Source: Bacteroidota bacterium (GTDB lineage Bacteria > Bacteroidota > Bacteroidia > AKYH767-A > OLB10). From it: a stretch of DNA of 48,891 nucleotides. Below the pieces are notes generated by a model. The model saw only the letters and a program-made list of their open reading frames with translations. It ran no database searches and was not told where the DNA came from. Below are positions 37,971 to 44,914 of this stretch, piece by piece. How positions within the stretch are numbered: the stretch's first letter is position 1; each line of letters begins with the position of its first letter. Location of the stretch: the NCBI GenBank assembly GCA_024643795.1, contig JAHEMF010000018.1, positions 1 to 48,891 on the forward strand. The letters are read 5' to 3'. Both the position numbers and the translations under genes were made by a program.

Positions 37971-38438
37971 TTAAACTCTGAAGTGAGAGAATGCTTTGTT
38001 GGCTTCTGCCATACGGTGCGTGTCATCCTTCTTCTTTACTGCAGCGCCTTCTCCTTTAGATGCGGCGATAATTTCACCTGCTAACCTCTCATGCATCGAC
38101 TTCTCATTTCTTTTTCTTGCAAAAGAGATCATCCACTGCATACCTAACGCCATACGACGTTCAGGTCTGATCTCACTTGGGATCTGGAATGTAGCTCCAC
38201 CTACTCTGCGGCTTTTTACTTCAATTGCCGGAGTGATATTAGCAAGGGCCTTTTTCCACATCTCCAATCCATCTTCCTTGGTCCTGTTGGCAACCAGATC
38301 AACTGCATCATAGAATGTTCTGTATGCAACGCTCTTTTTTCCACTGTACATGAGTGAGTTCACAAAACGTGTTACCGTTTTATCGTTGAACTTTGGATCT
38401 GGCAGTAGTATCCGTTTCTTTGGTTTTGACTTTCTCAT
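37971..38438 (-). CDS. rpsG: 30S ribosomal protein S7
   Basis: S7, 155 residues, nucleates the 30S head and touches E-site tRNA. MRKSKPKKRILLPDPKFNDK starts it. VKSRRVGGATFQIPSEIRPE, RRMALGMQWMISFARKR and MAEANKAFSHFRV mark the family. It is second in the str part of the cluster. Confidence 0.97.
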   Translation of the reverse strand: MRKSKPKKRILLPDPKFNDKTVTRFVNSLMYSGKKSVAYRTFYDAVDLVANRTKEDGLEMWKKALANITPAIEVKSRRVGGATFQIPSEIRPERRMALGMQWMISFARKRNEKSMHERLAGEIIAASKGEGAAVKKKDDTHRMAEANKAFSHFRV

Positions 38439-38471
38439 GGATTATATAAACTCTTTCCTGTTTTCTGAATA

Positions 38472-38855
38472 TTAAGACTTAGGTGCTTTAGGACGTTTAG
38501 TTCCGTATTTGGAACGACGTTGATTTCTTCCATCCACTCCGGATGTGTCAAGAGCACCGCGGATGATGTGGTATCTAACTCCGGGAAGGTCTTTAACCCT
38601 GCCACCACGAATCAATACAATCGAGTGTTCCTGTAAATTGTGTCCCTCACCGGGGATGTATGCAGTTACTTCAAAACTGTTTGTTAACCTAACCCTGGCA
38701 ACCTTCCTCATTGCAGAGTTTGGCTTCTTAGGTGTGGTTGTGTATACACGTGTACAAACACCTCTGCGCTGTGGGCAAGATGTTAATGCAGGTGACTTAC
38801 TTTTGTCTTCCAGCTTTGTGCGGCCTTTACGAACCAGTTGTTGAATAGTCGGCAT
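38472..38855 (-). CDS. rpsL: 30S ribosomal protein S12
   Basis: S12, 127 residues, at the decoding centre. [40 protein letters not shown] (with the streptomycin-related Lys in the wild-type state), [20 protein letters not shown] and [10 protein letters not shown] are all present. It is the first gene of the ribosomal run, preceded by a promoter box about 55 nt upstream. Confidence 0.97.
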   Translation of the reverse strand: MPTIQQLVRKGRTKLEDKSKSPALTSCPQRRGVCTRVYTTTPKKPNSAMRKVARVRLTNSFEVTAYIPGEGHNLQEHSIVLIRGGRVKDLPGVRYHIIRGALDTSGVDGRNQRRSKYGTKRPKAPKS

Positions 38856-38908
38856 ATCCGTTATTCTTGTTTTTTAATAGATATAGTACCCCCATTTTTT
38901 GGGAAGGG

Positions 38909-38916
38909 CAAAGGTA
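38909..38916 (-). promoter_or_regulatory. -7 promoter box of the ribosomal operon
   Basis: TACCTTTG on the minus strand fits the Bacteroidota -7 consensus, with initiation predicted near 38902 and a leader of about 47 nt before rpsL. A -33 TTTG at the right distance is not clear, though the upstream DNA is A/T-rich with a long T run (minus strand). Confidence 0.5.
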
Positions 38917-39124
38917 CAAGTTCTTTTTGAAATATCCACTAGCGGTTTCAAAAAAAAACTTATTGATTTTTAACATTTTAAAAGTCTTCCGGAGGGTGCA
39001 TCCGGAGGGCATTTTAGCCTCTTCATCCAAAAAGATCTTAACAACACTTTTCTGGAAAATTTATACCTATTTCATCCATGAAGATTCGGATTTATCAATC
39101 GTGGTATTACATTTGACACACAAA

Positions 39125-40750
39125 ATGGGCGGAATTACAGATCATATGGTTAGGATTATACTTGTTGTGGACGATGAGCCTGATATGCAGGCACTTATAA
39201 ATTTGAAGTTCAGGAAACAGATAGCAGCCGGAACATTCAAATTTGTCTTTGCCCTCAACGGTCGTGAAGCTCTGGAGGTATTACAGGAAAACCCGGATAT
39301 CCATTTACTGATGACCGATATCAACATGCCGGAGATGACCGGACTTGAATTATTGGATAAAGTGATAGAACAACATCCTGTGTTCAAAGTGATTGTTGCA
39401 TCTGCCTATACTGATCTGCCCAATATCAGAAGTGCAATGAACAAGGGGGCTTACGATTTTGTAACTAAACCCATTGATTTTCAAGACCTTATTTTGACAT
39501 TTGAAAAGTGTTTTGCAGCCTTTGATGAATCTGTTTCAGCTAAAAATGCCATAATAGAAAGGGATACTGCATTGGTGCTCAAACAAAAAGCTGAGGCTTC
39601 TGAACAGTTCAAGAAACAGTTTTTGGCCAATATGAGTCATGAGATACGCACTCCCATGAACTCCGTGATAGGATTTTCGAATCTGCTGCTTCGTACAACG
39701 TTAGATGACACCCAAAAACGATATGTAGGACTAATACACTCAGCTTCAGAGCAACTGATGTCCATCATTAATGATATTCTGGATATATCGAGAATAGAAG
39801 CAGGTAAAATGAGCTTTGAATCGATCCCTTTCAGCTTGCATGAGGCAGTTTCCAATGTTGCTGAGATATTAGGCATGCGTGCAAATGAGAAAAAGCTGGA
39901 GCTCAAGGCTGATTTTGGAAATGACCTGCCCGACATGGTTATCGGCGACCCTCACCGACTGGCACAGGTTCTGATAAACCTGATCGGAAATGCCATTAAG
40001 TTCACTTCTGAGGGAACCATAACCATTAAATTGAAGGCTCATGAAGAGGAACTTGCTGATGAAGGACGGTCAAAAAGAAACATTGAATTCAATGTAGTTG
40101 ATACTGGTATTGGCATTGCACCCGAAAAACTCGATCATATTTTTGAAAGCTTTACTCAGGCAGAGAATGATACAAGCAGAAAATACGGTGGCACCGGACT
40201 GGGATTAACAATTTCCAAACAGCTGGTTGAAATGCAAAATGGAAACATTGGTGTTTCCAGTATACTGGGTAAAGGCACAACTTTTCACTTTACTATACCC
40301 TATCTGATACCGCTTGAATCAGATCTGGAAGACCACTCAAATGACTCATCAGGCATTGATGTTGGAACATTGACAGGAATAAAGATCCTGTTGGTTGAAG
40401 ATAACGAATTCAATCAGATGGTTGCCGAAGACACCTTGCATGACCACTTGCTGAACATTACAATTGATAAAGCAGAAAATGGCCAGGTTGGGCTGGATAT
40501 CCTGAAAGAAAAGGATTTTGATATAGTATTGATGGACATTCAAATGCCCATAATGAGTGGTTATGAGGCTATGCGCCGTATCCGCGGAGGTGAGACCAAC
40601 AGGCCAGACATACCTATCATTGCTATGACCGCCAATGCCACACCGGAAGAGATAAAAGAAGTTTTTAGCAGCGGAGCAGATGCTTATGTACCCAAACCTT
40701 TCGATATAAATGAACTACTGAAAAGGATGAGTGAGCTGATAAAACGTTGA
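39125..40750 (+). CDS. Receiver-histidine kinase-receiver hybrid signalling protein
   Basis: About 541 residues with no membrane segment. The N-terminal receiver has phospho-acceptor D65 in MTDINMPEM and Lys in VTKPIDF. A coiled linker leads to the HisKA domain with H172 in [17 protein letters not shown]. The HATPase domain has N-box [18 protein letters not shown]1 DTGIGIAP and G2 GGTGLGL. The C-terminal receiver has D471 in LMDIQMP. Receiver-first hybrids act as soluble relays that take input from another kinase. The open frame extends upstream to 38867, but that part crosses the rpsL promoter and has no domain; ATG 39125 directly precedes the receiver. ATG 39146 is an alternative. Confidence 0.9.
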   Translation: MGGITDHMVRIILVVDDEPDMQALINLKFRKQIAAGTFKFVFALNGREALEVLQENPDIHLLMTDINMPEMTGLELLDKVIEQHPVFKVIVASAYTDLPNIRSAMNKGAYDFVTKPIDFQDLILTFEKCFAAFDESVSAKNAIIERDTALVLKQKAEASEQFKKQFLANMSHEIRTPMNSVIGFSNLLLRTTLDDTQKRYVGLIHSASEQLMSIINDILDISRIEAGKMSFESIPFSLHEAVSNVAEILGMRANEKKLELKADFGNDLPDMVIGDPHRLAQVLINLIGNAIKFTSEGTITIKLKAHEEELADEGRSKRNIEFNVVDTGIGIAPEKLDHIFESFTQAENDTSRKYGGTGLGLTISKQLVEMQNGNIGVSSILGKGTTFHFTIPYLIPLESDLEDHSNDSSGIDVGTLTGIKILLVEDNEFNQMVAEDTLHDHLLNITIDKAENGQVGLDILKEKDFDIVLMDIQMPIMSGYEAMRRIRGGETNRPDIPIIAMTANATPEEIKEVFSSGADAYVPKPFDINELLKRMSELIKR

Positions 40751-40781
40751 TCAAAAATATCAGATAACTAACAACACAATC

Positions 40782-40809
40782 ATAACTACATGTAAATATA
40801 CGTAGTTAT
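40782..40809. terminator. Inverted repeat between convergent genes
   Basis: ATAACTAC (40782-40789) and GTAGTTAT (40802-40809) form a perfect 8-bp stem with a 12-nt loop, between the stops of the kinase and the bifunctional nuclease gene. No T run follows directly, so termination is only possible. Confidence 0.35.
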
Positions 40810-40842
40810 ACTATCAATAAATATCTTATTGTTTTTTTACTA

Positions 40843-41451
40843 CTACTTCTTACGACGATTGAGTTCGTCACGAATTTTTGAAGCACGTTCGTATGCTTCT
40901 TCGTTTATAGCCTGCGTTAGAGAGTCTTTCAGTTCCTGTTCACTAAGACTGCTGTAGTCGAGATTACCCTGCTGGGCAGAAGGTTCAGGTGAAGATTCTG
41001 CAATACCTATGATCCGGTCATCAGGCTCCTCCCCTTCCGAAGCTGATTCAACACCTGCAGTTGAAATGATGGATTCATAAACATAAATAGGACAATTGAA
41101 TCGAAGTGCAAGGGCAATAGCATCTGAAGTCCTGGAATCGATCTCCTTTTGAACATCGCCCATCATGCAAATGAGTCTGGAATAATAAATGCCTTCCTTC
41201 AGCTTATAGATGACCACTTCTTCCAGGGTTATCTCATAACTATCGGCCAAGGATTTAAACAGGTCATGCGTAAGAGGACGTGCAGGGGTAAGATTCTCAA
41301 TTTCAATTATAATAGCCTGAGCTTCAAACTGCCCGATAACGATAGGCAATTTTCTCCGGCCGTTAGATTCCTGAAGAACAATGGTATAATGAGCTGACGT
41401 CGAACTGACCGTATCGAGCATCCGGTATATTTCCAGCTTGACTTTTTTCAT
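40843..41451 (-). CDS. Bifunctional nuclease family protein with C-terminal UVR motif
   Basis: A 202-residue protein. Residues 1 to about 135 are a bifunctional-nuclease (BFN, DUF151) domain: LPIVIGQFEAQAIIIEIE, RPLTHDLFKSLAD and IDSRTSDAIALALRFNCPIY are the family signature. After a Glu/Pro/Ser-rich linker, the last 35 residues (LTQAINEEAYERASKIRDEL) form a UVR motif like the one that joins UvrB to UvrC or is found in Clp adaptors. BFN proteins have been reported to have RNase and DNase activity in plants and bacteria; the bacterial role is poorly known. It is convergent with the kinase gene and 95 nt downstream of etfA. Confidence 0.88.
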   Translation of the reverse strand: MKKVKLEIYRMLDTVSSTSAHYTIVLQESNGRRKLPIVIGQFEAQAIIIEIENLTPARPLTHDLFKSLADSYEITLEEVVIYKLKEGIYYSRLICMMGDVQKEIDSRTSDAIALALRFNCPIYVYESIISTAGVESASEGEEPDDRIIGIAESSPEPSAQQGNLDYSSLSEQELKDSLTQAINEEAYERASKIRDELNRRKK

Positions 41452-41546
41452 AAAAGCGATCCCCGCATGATTCTTAATCGATCTTAAATATACAATTTTG
41501 GATTAACCTGTCCTGTGGCTATTGAACCCTTTTTTTAACAGCATGA

Positions 41547-42521
41547 TCAGCCGTTGGCTGCTTTATATTTTTTCACTGACTCAAGGAGCCTGGGCACCAC
41601 TTCAAAAGCGTCACCTACTATTCCGTAATCAGCAGCCTTAAAGAACGGTGCTTCAGCATCTTTGTTGATAACCACAATGGTTTTGGATGAACTTACACCT
41701 GCCAAATGCTGTATGGCACCTGATATTCCGATAGCTATATATAAGTTAGGACTGATAGAGATGCCGGTTTGTCCAACGTGCTCAGAATGAGGCCTCCAGT
41801 GCGCATCTGACACAGGCTTGGAGCACGCTGTTGCGGCTCCCAGTTGTTCAGCAAGCTCTTCAATCATTCCCCAGTTCTCAGGACCTTTCATTCCACGTCC
41901 GGCAGAAACAACCAGTTCAGCTTCCGGAAGAGATACCTTGTCAGTTGATTTTACGGTTTCTGTGACGGTCTCACTTTTGCCTTCGGATGATGATTGGCTG
42001 AATGTAACCACTTCAGCAGCAACGCTTTTTTCTTCCAGTTTATATGAATTAGGAACCACTCCCAATACCTTTACATCGCTTAAAACATTAACATCAGCAA
42101 ATGCCTTCCCTGAGAACGCATTTTTTCTGACCTTGAATCCATTGGCTGTATCAGGTAGTGAAACAATTCCATCAACATAGGCTGCTTTTAACCGGGCAGC
42201 AACTCTGGGAGCAAAACCTTTCCCTGTAAAGGTGGCAGGAATAATCACAACCTTCGCACTTTCGGCTTTAGCCATATCTGCAACAGTTGCCGGATAAACT
42301 GTACTTGAAAAGTTCTTGTAAGAATCGCCTGAAGCATGCAATACTTTTTCTGCACCATATTTTCCCAACATGTTCATTGCTTCAGCACCCGGGTCACCTA
42401 ACACAGCTGCAACAACCTTACCCCCGGTTAGTGAAGAAACAGCACATGCATAACTCAATGCTTCAAAAGTTGATTTTCTAAAAACTCCGCTGGAGTGTTC
42501 TGTATATACTAGTATCGACAT
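41547..42521 (-). CDS. etfA: Electron transfer flavoprotein alpha subunit
   Basis: A 324-residue subunit that binds FAD and passes electrons from acyl-CoA dehydrogenases toward the quinone pool. The FAD-binding C-terminal region is typical: ELVVSAGRGMKGPENW, TGISISPNLYIAIGISGAIQ and HLAGVSSSKTIVVINKD. It follows etfB by 30 nt on the same transcript. Confidence 0.96.
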   Translation of the reverse strand: MSILVYTEHSSGVFRKSTFEALSYACAVSSLTGGKVVAAVLGDPGAEAMNMLGKYGAEKVLHASGDSYKNFSSTVYPATVADMAKAESAKVVIIPATFTGKGFAPRVAARLKAAYVDGIVSLPDTANGFKVRKNAFSGKAFADVNVLSDVKVLGVVPNSYKLEEKSVAAEVVTFSQSSSEGKSETVTETVKSTDKVSLPEAELVVSAGRGMKGPENWGMIEELAEQLGAATACSKPVSDAHWRPHSEHVGQTGISISPNLYIAIGISGAIQHLAGVSSSKTIVVINKDAEAPFFKAADYGIVGDAFEVVPRLLESVKKYKAANG

Positions 42522-42551
42522 CTGATCTGTTTTCTAAAGAATTAAAACTGG

Positions 42552-43289
42552 TTAAATAACTTTTGCTTCGGTATGAAGTAATTCCACAAGTTTGTCAGTG
42601 TTATCTGCTTCAACCAAAGTAACCTGCCCACGGCCTTTTGGAGTATCGTACGAAATAATTTCACTTAAAGTATCTACAGCCACCGCTTCTACCACATTCA
42701 GTGGTTTTGTACGTGCCGACATTATACCCCTCATGTTGGGTATCCTGGGTTCAGCCATACCTTCAGAAGCCGAAGCAATGAAGGGTGTTTCAACAATTGC
42801 CACTTCTTTTCCACCTTCTATTTCACGATCAACAGTTGCTTTGTTTCCTTCCAGTGTTAACGACTTACATATGCTTATGGAAGGAATGTTCATTAACTCA
42901 CCAACAAGTGCAGCCATTTGAGAACCGTTATGATCAATGGACTCACGACCCATGAGTATAAGATCATAACCTGCACCATTAGCAACATTTGAGATCTGAT
43001 TAGCAACGAACCAAGCATCACGTGGAGCAGCATTAACTCTTATGGCATCATGTGCACCCATAGCCAATGCTTTTCTGATAGTTGGATCTGCGGATGCTTC
43101 TCCAACATGCAGAACGGTAACTGTGCCTCCATCCTTTTCAGTGATCTCAATAGCTCTGGTCAATGCAATTTCATCATACGGGTTAATTACAAATTGTACA
43201 CCCGATGTATTGAATTCTGTTTGTTCAGAGTTGAAAGTTATTTTGGTAGTAGTGTCAGGAACATTACTAATGCAAACAAGTATCTTCAT
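42552..43289 (-). CDS. etfB: Electron transfer flavoprotein beta subunit
   Basis: A 245-residue partner of EtfA; the family binds AMP structurally. It begins MKILVCISNVPDTTTKITF, with INPYDEIALTRAIEI, DLILMGRESIDHNGSQMAAL and the recognition loop GMAEPRIPNMRGIMSARTKP. The frame is open upstream to 43385, but the ATG at 43289 is chosen because the family starts there and a strong promoter (43314-43345) lies inside the upstream extension. Confidence 0.95.
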   Translation of the reverse strand: MKILVCISNVPDTTTKITFNSEQTEFNTSGVQFVINPYDEIALTRAIEITEKDGGTVTVLHVGEASADPTIRKALAMGAHDAIRVNAAPRDAWFVANQISNVANGAGYDLILMGRESIDHNGSQMAALVGELMNIPSISICKSLTLEGNKATVDREIEGGKEVAIVETPFIASASEGMAEPRIPNMRGIMSARTKPLNVVEAVAVDTLSEIISYDTPKGRGQVTLVEADNTDKLVELLHTEAKVI

Positions 43290-43313
43290 TTTATTTATTT
43301 GGAAATGAGGCCG

Positions 43314-43345
43314 CAAAGTTAACTCAATATGACCTGAGTTCAAAA
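43314..43345 (-). promoter_or_regulatory. Promoter of etfBA
   Basis: On the minus strand TTTTG (43341-43345), a 19-bp spacer, then TAACTTTG (43314-43321) match the Bacteroidota consensus closely. Initiation near 43307 gives a leader of about 18 nt. Confidence 0.8.
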
Positions 43346-43398
43346 CAAAAGCAAGGCGCGGGAGTTTTGTTATGCATAGGATCAATTAGATTTGTACC

Positions 43399-43704
43399 AT
43401 GCGGATAGAACTTTTAAAGCAATATATGGAAGAAGACCCCCGGGATCCTTTTCCACCCTATGCGCTTGCACTTGAATACATGAAACTGATGCAAATGCAG
43501 CGAGCCAAAGAACTTTTCGAAAAGTTATACTATCATCATCCTGAATACCTTCCTGCCTATTATCATTATGGAAAGCTTTTGATAGATAGCAGCGATCCGG
43601 CTCTAGCTTCTGAGGTTTTGGAAAAGGGAGCCACCCTGGCAGTTAAGACCCATGATACCCATACTTTGAATGAGATAAGAAGCCTGTTGGATGAAATGGC
43701 ATAA
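43399..43704 (+). CDS. Small tetratricopeptide-repeat protein
   Basis: A 101-residue protein made of TPR-like helical pairs (PFPPYALALEYMKLMQMQRA, YHHPEYLPAYYHYGKLL, then SEVLEKGATLAVKTHD). There is no signal peptide or membrane segment, so it is probably a cytoplasmic scaffold or adaptor. It is divergent from etfBA. A TAGATTTG box lies at 43387-43394, too close to the ATG for a normal leader. Function unknown. Confidence 0.75.
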   Translation: MRIELLKQYMEEDPRDPFPPYALALEYMKLMQMQRAKELFEKLYYHHPEYLPAYYHYGKLLIDSSDPALASEVLEKGATLAVKTHDTHTLNEIRSLLDEMA

Positions 43705-43754
43705 AAAGCACTATTCAGAGGTTAAAACAAATGGCAGCTGAGCAATTTATTTGT

Positions 43755-43762
43755 TACTTTTG
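43755..43762 (+). promoter_or_regulatory. -7 promoter box of pdhB
   Basis: TACTTTTG fits TAnnTTTG; initiation near 43769 gives a leader of about 37 nt to ATG 43806. No good -33 element is seen. Confidence 0.4.
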
Positions 43763-43805
43763 ACCCCGCCTTGATTATTTGGGTTTTAAATACAACTCAC
43801 TATTT

Positions 43806-44789
43806 ATGAGAGAATTACAATTTCGAGAAGCCTTAAGAGAGGCAATGTCTGAAGAAATGAGAAGGGACGAAAAAGTGTTCCTAATGGGGGAAGAAGTGGC
43901 TCAGTACAATGGGGCCTACAAGGTTAGTCAGGGCATGCTGGATGAGTTTGGCGAGAAACGGGTGATCGACACTCCCATAGCTGAGCTGGGTTTTGCCGGT
44001 ATAGGTGTAGGTGCAGCTATGAACGGTTTACGCCCCATCATCGAATTCATGACCTTCAACTTTTCGCTTGTAGCTATTGACCAGGTGGTGAACTCTGCTG
44101 CTAAAATGATGTCAATGTCGGGTGGTAATTTTAATGTACCTATTGTTTTCCGGGGTCCTACCGCTTCCGCGGGGATGCTTAGTTCTCAGCACTCACAGGC
44201 TTTTGAAAGCTGGTATGCCAATTGTCCCGGATTAAAAGTGGTTGTACCCAGTAATCCTGCAGACGCCAAAGGTTTATTGAAATCAGCCATCAGGGATGAT
44301 GATCCAGTAATATTCATGGAATCGGAACAGATGTATGGTGATAAAGGTGAGGTGCCTGATGGCGAATACCTTATGCCTATTGGTGTTGCCAATAAAGTAC
44401 GTACCGGAAAAGATGTTACCATTGTTTCTTTTGGTAAAATGATGAAAGTGGCCATTGCAGCTGCTTTGGAGCTTGAGAAGGAACAGATAGATGCAGAAGT
44501 GATAGACCTCAGGTCGGTGCGACCTATAGATTACGCATCTATTGTTGAATCTGTTAAGAAAACCAACCGGTTAGTGATTGTTGAAGAGTCATGGCCATTG
44601 GCATCAATTGCTTCAGAGATAACATTTAAAGTACAGAAGGATGCGTTTGACTACCTTGATGCTCCGGTTTTAAGAGTTATGGGTGGAGATGTTCCCCTTC
44701 CGTACGCGCCTACTCTGATAGACGCATATCTGCCTAACCCAACCCGGGTAATTGAAGCAGTAAAAAGCGTGCTTTACCTTCAAAAATAA
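43806..44789 (+). CDS. pdhB: Pyruvate dehydrogenase E1 component, beta subunit
   Basis: A 327-residue transketolase-like subunit that, with E1 alpha, decarboxylates pyruvate on thiamine diphosphate. MRELQFREALREAMSEEMRR begins it. The TPP-contacting Glu is in LMGEEVAQYNGAYKVSQGM, followed by RVIDTPIAELGFAGIGVGAA. The C-terminal transketolase domain has VIDLRSVRPIDY and VEESWP. The ATG at 43806 is chosen over an upstream TTG at 43779. E1 alpha and E2 are not nearby. A branched-chain oxoacid role is possible but less likely by sequence feel. Confidence 0.93.
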   Translation: MRELQFREALREAMSEEMRRDEKVFLMGEEVAQYNGAYKVSQGMLDEFGEKRVIDTPIAELGFAGIGVGAAMNGLRPIIEFMTFNFSLVAIDQVVNSAAKMMSMSGGNFNVPIVFRGPTASAGMLSSQHSQAFESWYANCPGLKVVVPSNPADAKGLLKSAIRDDDPVIFMESEQMYGDKGEVPDGEYLMPIGVANKVRTGKDVTIVSFGKMMKVAIAAALELEKEQIDAEVIDLRSVRPIDYASIVESVKKTNRLVIVEESWPLASIASEITFKVQKDAFDYLDAPVLRVMGGDVPLPYAPTLIDAYLPNPTRVIEAVKSVLYLQK

Positions 44790-44792
44790 GGT

Positions 44793-44828
44793 TGCAGGGC
44801 CTTTGAGGCTGACCTGTATTATTTTTTT
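44793..44828 (+). terminator. Possible terminator of pdhB
   Basis: CAGG-GCCT and AGGC-TGA-CCTG form a hairpin with a 3-nt bulge and a short loop, followed by TATTATTTTTTT. It overlaps the -33 region of the next promoter. Confidence 0.4.
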
Positions 44829-44856
44829 GAAGATTGCCGATTAAGGCTTACCTTTG
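44826..44856 (+). promoter_or_regulatory. Promoter of the pyrophosphatase-YceI gene
   Basis: TTTG (44826-44829), a 19-bp spacer and TACCTTTG (44849-44856) match the consensus exactly. Initiation near 44863 leaves about 52 nt to the ATG at 44915 and rules out the in-frame TTG at 44834. Confidence 0.8.
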
Positions 44857-44914
44857 CGCCCTTCAAAACGAAACCTCAAAAGAATTCGAAATACTTTTAA
44901 ATCAATTTATTAAG

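Noticed and set aside
38867-39124. 86-residue N-terminal extension of the hybrid kinase
   Set aside because: It crosses the rpsL promoter region and shows no domain; the receiver begins right after ATG 39125.
41500-41550. Hairpin CAGCC-AAC-GGCTG at the end of etfA as a terminator
   Set aside because: The stem is 5 bp and no T run follows on the minus strand.
43290-43385. 32-residue N-terminal extension of EtfB
   Set aside because: It contains the full etfBA promoter and is not part of the EtfB family.
43387-43394. TAGATTTG as promoter of the TPR gene
   Set aside because: It would start transcription inside or after the ATG, and the -33 spacing is only 17 bp.
43779-43805. TTG start for pdhB
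   Set aside because: The family begins MRELQFREAL, encoded from ATG 43806.
44834-44914. TTG start for the pyrophosphatase
   Set aside because: The codon lies between the -33 and -7 elements of its own promoter.
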